A DNA stretch of 64,000 nt from Billgrantia pellis (GCF_008297955.1 NZ_VTPY01000008.1:62001-126000), one strand, 5' to 3'; shown: positions 24,956 through 34,376, counted from the stretch's first letter. The notes: generated by a model not told the origin, from the letters alone. Numbers and translations: made by a program.

Positions 24956-25427
24956 CCCGTTCTCCCCTTCGCCAACCCCGCGATATGCCGCCTCCTGCCT
25001 TCAGCCGGTTGCCGGAGCGAAAGAGGGACCTGCGGGCCATCTGGTTCTGTGCGGCTTCGATACTGTGCCGATCGGACACGTCCAGATTACTCCTTGGTGT
25101 CATATGTCACCAGACTGTTTCCTAACGTTAACCCAGCCTCCATTTCCTCGCCATACGTTGGCTACAGCCTAAAGACCTGCCCCTTTTCGGGCTTTGCCGC
25201 ACGGTTCAATGCCCGCGACACTCGCTGCGTAACCGGCTTCGGCAGCTAGCGTTGAAGTATTTCGATGGCGACTCGCGCCGGCAGGCTCCATGCTAGGGGT
25301 GTCCAGAGCGAAAGGGAGGTATCTTCCGTTTTACGTGACACTGGCCATCGACAAGCCGGCCTACCTGCCACGGAACGACGTGAGGGCCAGTGTCGTCAGG
25401 TGCCGTCTACTCAGGAGCGATGCCCCG
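24956..25427. other. Divergent intergenic region upstream of phoH
   Basis: This 472-base stretch has no convincing gene; the phoH frame opens at 25290 but without a good start before 25428. It holds a palindrome (25095-25112) and must contain the promoters for the ZipA-like gene and phoH. Confidence 0.5.
25095..25112. promoter_or_regulatory. Operator-like 18-bp palindrome
   Basis: TGGTGTCATATGTCACCA is symmetric at 16 of 18 positions and lies between the divergent ZipA-like gene and phoH. The bound regulator is unknown. Confidence 0.35.
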
Positions 25428-26840
25428 ATGGTACGACTCGACAAGAAAGCCAAGCGGCTTTATGTGCTGGACACCAACGTCCTGCTGCACGACCCCGCTG
25501 CCCTGTATCAGTTCGAGGAGCACGAAGTGGTCATACCGATGACCGTGCTCGAGGAACTCGACAAGCTAAAGAACGGCCTGCGCGAGATTGCCCGCACCGC
25601 CCGCCAGGTCAGCCGTACCCTCTCCGATCTCACCAACCAGGTCACTTTCGACGAGATTCAGCAAGGCATTCCGATCCCACGCGCCGGTGGCCATACCCTC
25701 GGCAAGCTGCGCTTTCTCTGCTACCCCGAACTGAAACCGCTGGAACACCTGGAGGACAGCCCCGACAACGTTTTGCTGGCCGAGACCTGCCGTCTGCGCG
25801 ATGAGCGCACGGACGCCTCGGTGATTCTCGTCACCAAGGATATCAACCTGCGGGTCAAGGCCGCCGCACTGCACGTGCCGGTAGAGGATTACCTGACCGA
25901 CCGTGCCTTCAGCGACAGCGATGCCATGCCCGAAGGCGTACGCATCTATCCGGATGCCGAAGGACGCAGCGGCCCCTGGGGCCGGCTCGACGTCAACGTC
26001 GAGGTGGAGCGGGTCGACCATCATACCTTCTATCGGCTGGAGGGCCGCGTGCCGAGCGATTGGCATCTGGGCATGCTGGTGTCCGACAGCGAGAACGGCG
26101 CCAGCTTCGAGGCGATCGTTCGCGAGATGTCGCCCAGCCAGGCACGACTCCAGCTCTTGACCAACTACCGCCACAAGGATGGTGTGTGGGGCGTGCATGC
26201 CCACGACAGCCGCCAGAACTTCGCCCTCAATCTGCTCATGGACGACGACATCGACCTGGTCACCATCGCCGGCAGCGCCGGCACCGGCAAGACCTTCATG
26301 ACCCTGGCGGCGGCCTTCCAGCAGACGCTGGATGCCAAGCGATTCGAGCGGATCGTCTTTACCCGGGCACCGATCTCGATGAGCGAGGACATCGGCTATT
26401 TGCCCGGCACCGAGGAGGAGAAAATGTCGCCGTGGATGGGCGCCTTCCATGACAACATGGACAACCTGCTGCGCGACGAACATGACGGCAGTACCAGCTG
26501 GAGCCAGGACGCCACGCGCAGCCTGATCGGTTCCCGCGTGCAGATTCGCGCCCCCGGTTTCATGCGGGGACGCACCCTGAACGATACTTTCTTGATCATC
26601 GACGAGGCTCAGAACTTCACACCCAAGCAACTCAAGGCCCTGCTCACCCGCGCCGGACGCAACACCAAGATCGTCTGCCTGGGCAATGTCGGGCAGATCG
26701 ACACGCCCTATCTCACCGCCAATACCTGCGGCATGGCGGCTGTGGTGGAACGCTTCAGCAACTGGGCGCATGCCGGCCACGTGACCCTGCGCAGCGTGGA
26801 ACGCTCGCGCCTAGCCCTGGCCGGGGAAGAACTGCTCTGA
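25428..26840 (+). CDS. PhoH-family ATPase with N-terminal PIN domain (PhoH2/YlaK type)
   Basis: The 470-residue protein fuses a PIN ribonuclease-like domain (VLDTNVLLHDP at about residue 14, with acidic residues retained) to a PhoH helicase-like ATPase. Walker A is GSAGTGKTF and Walker B is LIIDEAQNF. PhoH2 proteins unwind and cut RNA. The ATG at 25428 has AGGAG about 10 bases ahead and lies where relatives begin (VRLDKKAKRLYVLDTN). It is monocistronic, ending in a hairpin shared with the convergent membrane module. Confidence 0.9.
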   Translation: MVRLDKKAKRLYVLDTNVLLHDPAALYQFEEHEVVIPMTVLEELDKLKNGLREIARTARQVSRTLSDLTNQVTFDEIQQGIPIPRAGGHTLGKLRFLCYPELKPLEHLEDSPDNVLLAETCRLRDERTDASVILVTKDINLRVKAAALHVPVEDYLTDRAFSDSDAMPEGVRIYPDAEGRSGPWGRLDVNVEVERVDHHTFYRLEGRVPSDWHLGMLVSDSENGASFEAIVREMSPSQARLQLLTNYRHKDGVWGVHAHDSRQNFALNLLMDDDIDLVTIAGSAGTGKTFMTLAAAFQQTLDAKRFERIVFTRAPISMSEDIGYLPGTEEEKMSPWMGAFHDNMDNLLRDEHDGSTSWSQDATRSLIGSRVQIRAPGFMRGRTLNDTFLIIDEAQNFTPKQLKALLTRAGRNTKIVCLGNVGQIDTPYLTANTCGMAAVVERFSNWAHAGHVTLRSVERSRLALAGEELL

Positions 26841-26850
26841 ACCGAGCGCC

Positions 26851-26872
26851 GGGCCTGGGATTATCCAGGCCC
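26851..26872. terminator. Hairpin between convergent phoH and antiporter-like gene
   Basis: GGGCCTGG pairs with CCAGGCCC across a 6-base loop, 10 bases after the phoH stop. There is no T-run, and it overlaps the last codons of the minus-strand gene, so it is a weak bidirectional terminator at best. Confidence 0.4.
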
Positions 26873-28678
26873 GACTCCCACCAGGCTCCCCAACCAGAAG
26901 CCAAGCAGCAAGAGTCCCCCCACGCTCACCATCAACGGAATCGCCAGCCGCCGGAAGTGAGACTCGAAGTGGGTCAGATCGTCCAGGGCGGCTATCATGC
27001 GTCGCTCCCTTTTACCGAAGGCGCTGCGTACCCCCGCGTTCCATGCTTCCAGCGAGGCGCTGAGCGCCGCCAACCCCGCCAGGACCCAGCGTGCCAAGGC
27101 CGCGTAGCTCCACCACAGATCGCCCGCTTGCAGGCGAGACAGGACACGCGGCTCGCCGTGCCTCAGCGAAGCCGCCACCAGTACCAGCCCGGCCAGTCCC
27201 AGCCCCAACGCCGCCGGCCACAGCAGCCCCGGCAGATCGGCCAGCGGCGGCCAAGGCACATGCTTGCCCAAGGGCAGCCACAGCGGTACGCCGGCCGCCA
27301 GCATCACGCCGACCAGCCAGGCCAGCGCCATGGGCGAGCGCCAGGCGATGGCGGGCTCTCCGCGCTCCTGCCACTGCCGCCACAGCGCCCGCGTCATTAA
27401 CACGGTAGTGCCCACCGCCGCCACGCTGAGCCATGTCGCAAGCGTCGCATGGTCGCTGTCGTGCAATGCCTTTTTCATGAATTCCTTGGCCATGAGTCCC
27501 GATGCGAAGGCACCGGAAAGCGACAGGGCCGGTAGTGTCAGCAACGCCCCTGTCAGCCAGGCCGGGAGACGCGGCGGATGTTCGCTGATGCCCACGCCGA
27601 GGAACAGGGCGCCTTTGGTCATACCGTGATGAGCGGCGAACAGAGTCACCGCGGGAGCCAACGCGGGCCAGAGCGCCGGCGCGCTCAGCCCCGCCCCCAC
27701 CAATGACGCGATCATGCCCAGTTGACTGACGCTGGAGTAGGCCAGCACGGCCTTGGGCTGGCGCTGGGCCACGCCCAGCAGCGCGGCCGCGAAGGCTCCC
27801 GCCAGCCCCGCCACGATGATGACCTCGCCCAGTGGGGCGAGCCCCGCCTCGGCACTCCCCAGCGGCAGCGTACTCAGCCAGCCCAGCAGCCCCGCCTTGA
27901 CCATGACCCCGCTGAGCACCGCGCTGGCCGGCGTGGGCGCTACCGGATGCGCCAGCGGCAGCCACACGTGCAGGCCCGCCACGCCGGCTTTGACCCCGAA
28001 TCCCAGCCACAGCAGGGTGGCCATCCACAGGCCCTGTTCGGCCTCGGTCACGGACGCGCGCAGCTCGGTCAACGTCAGCGCTTCTCCGCTGCCCGCTGCC
28101 CACAACAGGCCGGCGAGAATCATCGCCTCGCCCAGTAGCGCCATGACGAGGTAGGCGAAGCCGCCGTGGCGGGCTTCGCGCTCGCCCGTATGTACCACCA
28201 GGCCGTATGCGGACAGCGTCATCGTCACGAAACCGAGATAGAAACTGGGAATGTCCTCGGCCACGATCAGCAGCAGGTTGCCGGCGAGTGTCAGCGGCCA
28301 TAACAGGGCGAATCTCAGCAGGCGGCGGAATTCGCCATCGTCGTGCGCCGTGCCGTGCCGTTCCTCGGCCAGATAGCCGCGCGCGTACCAGCCGGCCACC
28401 CCCCACAGCAGCGCGGCGAACAGCAACCAGGGACGACGTGCCTCGTCGAGTTGCCACAGCCCACCCAGCATCCAGCTCTCCACCGCCAGTTCCGACTCGC
28501 CGGGCCAAAGCGCCAGCAGAATGGCCGGCAAGGGGGCCGAAACCCACCAGGCATCGAGCAGCGGCGGCCGCGGTCCGAGCCGTTGCGGGTCGCTCTGCTG
28601 AACGGCAAACCAGAGCGAACTGCGCAGCAACAGCAGCAATGGCCAGATCGGCACGAGGGCAAGCAGAATCTCTCTCAT
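26861..28678 (-). CDS. Complex-I/Mrp antiporter-like subunit (NuoL/HyfB type), last gene of a four-gene membrane module
   Basis: A 605-residue membrane protein with about 14-16 helices of the proton-translocating NuoL/M/N family. The lysine-bearing GVKAGVAGLHVWLP and MVKAGLLG segments are present. The usual glutamate of helix 5 is missing: the position expected to read W-E reads F-V (Val151, in FVTMTLSAYGLV). Without this residue normal proton pumping is doubtful. It is coupled to the upstream antiporter gene by a 4-base overlap (28675-28678). No quinone- or NADH-binding subunit is nearby. Confidence 0.8.
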   Translation of the reverse strand: MREILLALVPIWPLLLLLRSSLWFAVQQSDPQRLGPRPPLLDAWWVSAPLPAILLALWPGESELAVESWMLGGLWQLDEARRPWLLFAALLWGVAGWYARGYLAEERHGTAHDDGEFRRLLRFALLWPLTLAGNLLLIVAEDIPSFYLGFVTMTLSAYGLVVHTGEREARHGGFAYLVMALLGEAMILAGLLWAAGSGEALTLTELRASVTEAEQGLWMATLLWLGFGVKAGVAGLHVWLPLAHPVAPTPASAVLSGVMVKAGLLGWLSTLPLGSAEAGLAPLGEVIIVAGLAGAFAAALLGVAQRQPKAVLAYSSVSQLGMIASLVGAGLSAPALWPALAPAVTLFAAHHGMTKGALFLGVGISEHPPRLPAWLTGALLTLPALSLSGAFASGLMAKEFMKKALHDSDHATLATWLSVAAVGTTVLMTRALWRQWQERGEPAIAWRSPMALAWLVGVMLAAGVPLWLPLGKHVPWPPLADLPGLLWPAALGLGLAGLVLVAASLRHGEPRVLSRLQAGDLWWSYAALARWVLAGLAALSASLEAWNAGVRSAFGKRERRMIAALDDLTHFESHFRRLAIPLMVSVGGLLLLGFWLGSLVGVGPG

Positions 28679-30180
28679 GGCCGATACTCCCCGTTGGCCA
28701 TGAAGATAGCCAGATCCAGCGGGCTGAAGGCGACGCCCGCCAGCAGCCCCGTCGCCAGACTGAACATCGCCGTGGCGGCTGTGGGTAGCAGCAGCCAGGT
28801 GCTGGTCTCGAAGCGGCCCAGGTTACGCTCCTCCGGCCACCGACCCCTACCGTGCGCCGGGCCCGGCCGGAACCACAGCCGGTGCACGATCGGCAGGAAA
28901 TAGGCCGCATTGAGCAGACTGCTGGCGACCAGTACGACAATCACCCAGGGCATGCCGGACTGCAGCGCGCCCATGCCCAGGTACCACTTGGTGATGAAAC
29001 CGGCCACCGGTGGCATGCCGATCATGCCCAATGCCGCCACGGTGAAGGCCAGGCTGGTCATCGGCATACGCCGCCCGGCGCCGTCCAGCTCGTCGATACG
29101 ATGGATGCCGAGCTCCTCGGCGTAGTTGCCCGCACAGTAGAACAGCGTGACCTTCATCAGCCCCTGGTGCAGCAGGTGCGACAGCCCCGCAATCGTGCCG
29201 AAGGGGCCGAACAGGCTGATGCCGAGAATGATGTAGGAGACCTGGCTCACCGTGGAGAAGGCCAGACGCGGCTTGAGTTCCTGCTGCGACAGGGCGCGCA
29301 CGGAACCGTAGAGAATGGTGACGACGGCAATGCCCGTCAGCAGCGACAGCAAACCCAGCTCGTGGCTCAGGCCGATACCGTAGACATCATAGACCAGCCG
29401 CACGATACCGAACGCCCCCGCCTTGACCACCGCCACCGCATGCAGCAGCGCGCTCACCGGTGCGGGGGCCACCATGGCCCGCGGCAGCCAGCCGTGCAGC
29501 GGCACCAGGGCCGCCTTGACCCCAAGCCCCATCAGCAACACCACGAACAGTACGATCAGCATCGGGTGGGCGTCCGGCCCCAGGTCGGCCAGCATCTCGC
29601 GCTGCCCGAAGGACACATCCCCCACCAGCACGTGCATGGCGACCACGCCGAGCAGCAGCACCAAGCCGCCGGTCAGGGTGTAACGCAGGTAGATCGTGCC
29701 CGCTCTCAGGGCTGCCGGATGACCGCGATGCACCACCAGCGGATAGGTGGAGAGCGTGAGCATCTCGTAGAACAGCAGGAAGGTGAACAGGTTGCCGGCC
29801 AGGGCGATACCCACGGTGCTGGCTATGCACAGCCCGAAGAAACCGAAGAAGCGCTTGCGGTTGGGAGAGTCCTCGAGATAGCCGATGGCATAGGCCGTGG
29901 TGGCCAGCCACAGCAGCGCCGACAGGCCGGCGAACATCAGGCCCATGGCATCGACCTGGAGCAGGAAGCTGGCGCCTTCCACCACGGTGAAACGGAAGCT
30001 GTAATCGCGCCCTTGGTAGAGCCCGAATACCATAACTATCACCATCAGCAGCTTGAACAGCGCCGCGCCCAGGTTAACCACCGCCCGCGCCCGCCAGGCA
30101 CGCTCCGGCAAGGCGAAGATCACCGGCACCACCAGCAGCGAAGCGGCCAGGGCGATGACCGGCAGCCAGGCCTGGCTCAT
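28675..30180 (-). CDS. Complex-I/Mrp antiporter-like subunit (MrpD/NuoN type)
   Basis: A 501-residue membrane protein whose motifs are complete. The helix-5 glutamate is in LLFYEMLTLSTYPLVV, the helix-7 lysine in GVKAALVPLHGWLPRAM, and a further lysine in VVKAGAFGIVRL. It is closest in pattern to MrpD/NuoN. The frame stays open upstream to 30402, but that part is the shadow of the previous gene; the ATG at 30180 overlaps the stop of the preceding gene by 4 bases. Probably a proton or sodium channel subunit. Confidence 0.88.
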   Translation of the reverse strand: MSQAWLPVIALAASLLVVPVIFALPERAWRARAVVNLGAALFKLLMVIVMVFGLYQGRDYSFRFTVVEGASFLLQVDAMGLMFAGLSALLWLATTAYAIGYLEDSPNRKRFFGFFGLCIASTVGIALAGNLFTFLLFYEMLTLSTYPLVVHRGHPAALRAGTIYLRYTLTGGLVLLLGVVAMHVLVGDVSFGQREMLADLGPDAHPMLIVLFVVLLMGLGVKAALVPLHGWLPRAMVAPAPVSALLHAVAVVKAGAFGIVRLVYDVYGIGLSHELGLLSLLTGIAVVTILYGSVRALSQQELKPRLAFSTVSQVSYIILGISLFGPFGTIAGLSHLLHQGLMKVTLFYCAGNYAEELGIHRIDELDGAGRRMPMTSLAFTVAALGMIGMPPVAGFITKWYLGMGALQSGMPWVIVVLVASSLLNAAYFLPIVHRLWFRPGPAHGRGRWPEERNLGRFETSTWLLLPTAATAMFSLATGLLAGVAFSPLDLAIFMANGEYRP

Positions 30181-31670
30181 GACTCCCCTCCTGCCGCCCG
30201 CAGCAGCGACAGCGGCCACTCCGCTACCAGCCCCAGCAACAGCGAGGCCAGCGCCAGCACAAGCGCGACCGCATCCATGCTCCAGGGCACCGGGCGAAAA
30301 TCGAGCGAGGGAGCGTCCTCGACGAAGGAGTAGCGGAACACACGGAAGACATAGGCGGCGCTGAGCAGCGTGCCCGCGGCCAGCACCGCCAGCCAGATCC
30401 ACTGACCGGCCATCAGGGCGGCGTTAAGCAGCAGCCACTTGGCGGTGAACCCCATGCTCGGCGGCAGCCCGACCAGACTGATCGCGGCGATGCCGAAACT
30501 GAGCAGGGCGAGCGGAAAGCGACGGCTGGCGCCGGCCAGCTCCCGGAGGTGCGACTTGCCGGTGGCCAGCACCAGATTGCCGGCGGCGAGGAACATGGCC
30601 GCCTTGGCTATGCCATGAGCGGCCAGCTGCAGCCAGGTACCCTCCCAGGCAACGGCGGCCACGGTCGAATCGGTGCCCACCAGCAGCGGAAAGCCCAGCA
30701 GCAGGTAGCCCAACTGCGAGACAGTGGACCACGCCAGCATGTCCTTGAGCTTGGCTGCCCGCCACGCCATCACCCCACCCCACACCACGGCGGCGGCAGC
30801 CAGTCCGCCGACCAACCAGGCAGCCGGCGCCGACCGAGGTGTCAGCACCAGCCACAGCTGCAGCGCGATGAAGAAGGAAGCCTTGATCACCAGACCGGCA
30901 TGAAGTGCGCTGATCGGTGTCCACGCCGCGGCGTGAACCGGTGCCAGCCAGGCGTGCAGCGGAAACGCCGCCGCCTTGAGCAGCAAGCCAGCGCTGAGCA
31001 GCGCCACCGCCACCCACAGCAGCGGCCCCGGCTCGGCGGCTTCGGTCAACCCCGCGAGATCGAGCCTGCCCCAGGCACCCAGCAGCAGTGCGATCCCGAG
31101 CAAGAAGGCCAGCGATCCGATGAGCGCCAGCAGCAGGTAGCGCAGCCCCGCCACCAGGGCATCGGCCTTTCCCGGAAGTAGCATCAGCCCGACGGCGACC
31201 AGCCCCATCAGTTCCAGGCCGAAATAGAGCAGTAACAGGTCGGCGGCGAGCCAGATCAGCGAGAGGCTGGTGGCCAGCAGCCCCAGCAGCGGCCAGAACC
31301 AGGCCTGACGACGCGCAGGCGCCTGCACGTCCACGCGAAGGTAGGTGGGGGCGTAGAGGGCGCTGGCCAGCAGGATGGCCTGGGTCAGCAGCAGCATCAA
31401 CAACGCCAGGCCATTGACCCGCCAGTATAGAGACAAGGGTCCCAGCGGAACCGTCCAGACCCGCCCCTCGCCAGCGACTTGCAGAAAGAGCCAGCCCAGC
31501 GCCAGCAGTGGCAGCACCCCGACCACAGCCACCGGCCAGCCCCGTGCGGGGCGTGCCAGTCCCCCGAGCAGTCCCAGCAGCAGCGGCAGCCCGAGCACGC
31601 CGCCCAACGCCGCCAACTCTTCCGCCTGGGCGGGAAGCGCATTGCTCACCAGGCCCAGGCGCTCGATCAT
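30177..31670 (-). CDS. Complex-I subunit 5-like antiporter subunit
   Basis: A 497-residue membrane protein of the NuoL/M/N family. The helix-5 glutamate is visible in YFGLELMGLVAVGLM, and lysines in LLLKAAAFPLHAWLAP and LVIKASFF. The sequence is more divergent than the next gene and very rich in Leu and Ala. It starts at 31670, overlapping the stop of the fused small subunit. Three such subunits in a row without peripheral partners is unusual. Confidence 0.85.
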   Translation of the reverse strand: MIERLGLVSNALPAQAEELAALGGVLGLPLLLGLLGGLARPARGWPVAVVGVLPLLALGWLFLQVAGEGRVWTVPLGPLSLYWRVNGLALLMLLLTQAILLASALYAPTYLRVDVQAPARRQAWFWPLLGLLATSLSLIWLAADLLLLYFGLELMGLVAVGLMLLPGKADALVAGLRYLLLALIGSLAFLLGIALLLGAWGRLDLAGLTEAAEPGPLLWVAVALLSAGLLLKAAAFPLHAWLAPVHAAAWTPISALHAGLVIKASFFIALQLWLVLTPRSAPAAWLVGGLAAAAVVWGGVMAWRAAKLKDMLAWSTVSQLGYLLLGFPLLVGTDSTVAAVAWEGTWLQLAAHGIAKAAMFLAAGNLVLATGKSHLRELAGASRRFPLALLSFGIAAISLVGLPPSMGFTAKWLLLNAALMAGQWIWLAVLAAGTLLSAAYVFRVFRYSFVEDAPSLDFRPVPWSMDAVALVLALASLLLGLVAEWPLSLLRAAGGES

Positions 31671-32338
31671 ATGGCGTGTCCACCGGCGGCGTGCTGCCTG
31701 CCGTGCTGGGCCTCCAAGGCCTCGAGGCGTCGTATCAACAACGCCCCCAGCGCGGTACCCAGCATGGCCACGACCAAGCCCGTGATGATCAACCCATGCG
31801 CGGCCGCGCGCTCGGTCTCATCGGCCAGCGATACCAGAATCAGAAAGATACCGGTCCCGATGACGTTGAACCCCAGCAGGCGACGAATCAGATGGCGATG
31901 CAGGGCGAAGGCCCACAACCCCAGGCCGAGCAGCCCCATACCGCAGGACCAGAGCGCCACCGAGGCGCGACCCTCGGCCAGGTCTTCCAGCGCGAGGCCG
32001 AGCATGGCGAGCATGGCCAACGCCGGCAGCAGGCGCATCAGGGCACGCCCGCGCGGTGGAGGGTGATCGTGCCAGCCTGCCAATAGCCCACTCGGCCTCT
32101 TGGCGGTGGGGCCAACACCCAGCGCATGGAAGAGAAAGGCACCGGTCAGTACCGCGCCAAGCAGGAGCTCGATCGAGGCCAGCCAGGGAAATCCCATCCA
32201 CCACCAGGAGAACGACACGGTCAAGGCAAACAGCACGAACCATGTGCAGGCTCGTACCAGATGCCGATTGAACAGCGTCAGCGCGCCCAGCAGCAGAAGA
32301 CTGGCGACCAGCAGTATCTCCATGAGGAGCGACGGCAT
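31667..32338 (-). CDS. Fused MrpB/DUF4040-like and MrpC/NuoK-like subunit
   Basis: The 223-residue protein has two membrane halves. Residues about 1-75 (LLGALTLFNRHLVRACTWFV, then GFPWLASIELLLGAVLTGAF) resemble the NuoJ/MrpB-DUF4040 type. Residues about 135-215 (HLIRRLLGFNVIGTGIFLIL, then GLIITGLVVAMLGTALGALL) resemble NuoK/MrpC. This is the first gene of the membrane module and supplies the small subunits that cap antiporter chains in complex I and Mrp. The fusion is inferred from hydrophobic pattern and family-like residues; similarity is low. Confidence 0.65.
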   Translation of the reverse strand: MPSLLMEILLVASLLLLGALTLFNRHLVRACTWFVLFALTVSFSWWWMGFPWLASIELLLGAVLTGAFLFHALGVGPTAKRPSGLLAGWHDHPPPRGRALMRLLPALAMLAMLGLALEDLAEGRASVALWSCGMGLLGLGLWAFALHRHLIRRLLGFNVIGTGIFLILVSLADETERAAAHGLIITGLVVAMLGTALGALLIRRLEALEAQHGRQHAAGGHAI

Positions 32339-32350
32339 CCTGCCGTCCTC

Positions 32351-32581
32351 TTAGTGATGCCTGCGGTTGACGACTTCTTCGATCATGGCTTCGAGTTCGT
32401 CGCTCGGCCCCTGTTCAAGCAGGGTCTCGGCCTCGTGGTAGAGGCACAGGAACCGCTTACAGGAAGCACAGAACACCTTGTCGTCCGGGTTGTGTACCTT
32501 GGACACGCGATAGAGATGGCTGCCGCAGCTAGGGCACGCTACGGGAAGGCGAATATCCTCGGAAATGTCGGGCATCATCAC
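32351..32581 (-). CDS. Small zinc-ribbon protein
   Basis: The 76-residue protein has two CxxC knuckles (CPSCGSH and CASCKRFLC) and an acidic C-terminus ending NRRHH. Three ATG codons stand in a row; AAGGAG lies 7 bases before the first (32581). It is 12 bases ahead of the membrane module, so it is probably its first co-transcribed gene. Function is unknown; such ribbons may bind nucleic acid or act in assembly. Confidence 0.65.
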   Translation of the reverse strand: MMMPDISEDIRLPVACPSCGSHLYRVSKVHNPDDKVFCASCKRFLCLYHEAETLLEQGPSDELEAMIEEVVNRRHH

Positions 32582-32775
32582 AGACTCCTTGTGCTGATTG
32601 GCTAGGCATTACCTTTCTACCTTGGGTCGCAACCGGTCCGAGTTCAAGGTCATGACGCAACTCCCGCTTGTCGATGCCCAAGCTGACGGCACTGTCGATC
32701 TCCCTTTCCGACGCCCCCGGCATCGGTAGTGCCGTCATCCGCGCAGGTTCAAGGGGTCGCTCCGGCCACCTTGCC

Positions 32776-33705
32776 TCAGGCGGCAAGTCGCAAACCGACG
32801 TTGAGCAGGGCCAGACTCGCCAGCAGAATGAGGACGTTGAGTCCCATCAGCGGCAGCAGCGGCGCGAGTTCGCCCTGCGCCACCTCGGCCGGCAACCGCC
32901 ACAGACCCCGTACCAGCCAGACCAGCGCCGGCAGTGCCAACCCTATCAGCCAGGCGGTGTTGGGCAGCGCACCGGCCAGCCATGCCAGCGGCACCAGGCC
33001 AAAGGCCACGGCGAGCAAGGTTGCCGCCAGTCGGGCCGCTCCTCGGGCTCCCAGGCGGATCGCCAGATGATCACGCCCCACCCGGCGGTCGGGCTCGATA
33101 TCGGGCAGTTGATTGATCAGCAGCAGCGCGCTGACCATCAGCGTCGGCGGTAGCGACGCCGCCATCGCCGTGGCCGAGAGCGTGCCGGTCAGCGCCTGGT
33201 AGGCGCCGAGCACCATCAGCAGGCCGAACCCGGCACCGGGCGCCAGCAGGCAGAGCCAGGGCCGGCGGGTCAGCCAGCCGGTATAGGCGATGACCAAGGC
33301 GAGCCCCAGCATGCCGTATACCAGCATGACCGGCCCCACCCGCCACACGAACCAGATGCCGATTCCCACCACACCGGCCACGCAGGCCAGCGCCGCCGCC
33401 CGCACGGTGCCGGCGGCCTCGGGACGTTCCGGCAATGCCCCACTGCCTCCCGAGAAGGGAGTGCGCTCGGTCATGTCGTCAAGCCCGGTATGAAAATCGT
33501 GATGCTCGTTGAACAGGTTGACGGCGGCGTGAGCCAGGAGCGCACCGATCAGCACCAACATCACGTCGAGCCGGGCCACTGCGTGGCCGTCGGCCCACGC
33601 GGCGTTAATCGCCAGCCCCGCGCACAGCGGGGCCAGGATGAGGAAGCGGGGCCGGCTACTGCGTAGCCAGGCAGGCAGCGCGGCGGCCGCGGCGTGGCTG
33701 GCCAT
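32776..33705 (-). CDS. UbiA-family prenyltransferase
   Basis: A 309-residue, eight- to nine-helix enzyme that joins a polyprenyl chain to an aromatic or similar acceptor. The first Mg-binding motif is NLFNEHHDFHTGLDD and the second is LPDIEPDRRVGRDH. Order and spacing match the MenA/UbiA group. Menaquinone genes are not nearby, so the acceptor is uncertain. I chose the ATG at 33705, just after the esterase stop; a frame extends to 33765 inside that gene. Confidence 0.82.
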   Translation of the reverse strand: MASHAAAAALPAWLRSSRPRFLILAPLCAGLAINAAWADGHAVARLDVMLVLIGALLAHAAVNLFNEHHDFHTGLDDMTERTPFSGGSGALPERPEAAGTVRAAALACVAGVVGIGIWFVWRVGPVMLVYGMLGLALVIAYTGWLTRRPWLCLLAPGAGFGLLMVLGAYQALTGTLSATAMAASLPPTLMVSALLLINQLPDIEPDRRVGRDHLAIRLGARGAARLAATLLAVAFGLVPLAWLAGALPNTAWLIGLALPALVWLVRGLWRLPAEVAQGELAPLLPLMGLNVLILLASLALLNVGLRLAA

Positions 33706-33710
33706 GACGC

Positions 33711-34376
33711 TCAGCTCAGTCGTGCATTCAGCCATTCGGCGATGTCGCCGATCTGCTGAGGACACACGGCGTGAGCCATGGGGTAGCTACGATAGTCAAC
33801 CGGATAGCTCAGCGTCCGCAGGCGGTCGCAGGCGGCCTTGCCCAGCGACTCGGGCACCACCGGATCGTAGGAGCCGTGATGGATCTCGATCGGCAGTTCG
33901 CGATTGGCCTCGGCCAGGGTGATAGTGTCGGCGGTGGCGAAGTAGGTCGACAGGGCCAGCAGCCCGCCCAGCGGCGCCTCGAACGAGAGCGCCGCCTGGT
34001 AGGCCACGGCGCCGCCCTGGGAAAAGCCGGCGAGAATGATGCGACGACTGTCGATGCCGAGTTCGATCTGCTCCTGCATCAGCACCTGGATGCGCTCGGC
34101 GGAAGCCACCAGCTGCGCCGTGTCGACACGGCGATCGAGGCTCATCTCGTGGATGTCGTACCATGCCGGCATCACCATGCCGCCATTGATGGTCACCGGC
34201 AGCCGCGGCGCATGGGGCAGGATGAAGCGGACGTCGAGACCGGCCCTCAACGGCAGCGCCGGCACCAGGGGCTCGAAATCGCGGCCGTCGGCGCCCAGCC
34301 CGTGAAGGATGAAGACACAGGCATCGGCCGACCGGCCGCTCTTCGGTTCGATGATCAGTTCACCGGGGTCGCTCAT
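33711..34376 (-). CDS. Carboxylesterase/phospholipase family hydrolase
   Basis: A 221-residue alpha/beta hydrolase of the Est/acyl-protein-thioesterase group. It opens with FILHGLGADGRDF; the nucleophile is in GFSQGG, the acid in GSYDPVVP and the histidine in YPMAHAV. Likely substrates are short acyl esters or lysophospholipids. The prenyltransferase follows 5 bases after its stop, so the two are probably co-transcribed. Confidence 0.92.
   Translation of the reverse strand: MSDPGELIIEPKSGRSADACVFILHGLGADGRDFEPLVPALPLRAGLDVRFILPHAPRLPVTINGGMVMPAWYDIHEMSLDRRVDTAQLVASAERIQVLMQEQIELGIDSRRIILAGFSQGGAVAYQAALSFEAPLGGLLALSTYFATADTITLAEANRELPIEIHHGSYDPVVPESLGKAACDRLRTLSYPVDYRSYPMAHAVCPQQIGDIAEWLNARLS

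Noticed and set aside
28852..30333. 493-codon plus-strand frame opposite the antiporter-like genes
   Set aside because: Gln/His/Arg-rich shadow of membrane-protein genes; no family features and no ribosome site.
32529..32786. 85-codon minus-strand frame between the zinc-ribbon and prenyltransferase genes
   Set aside because: Overlaps the zinc-ribbon start and has no recognisable features; a truncated small protein is possible but unsupported.
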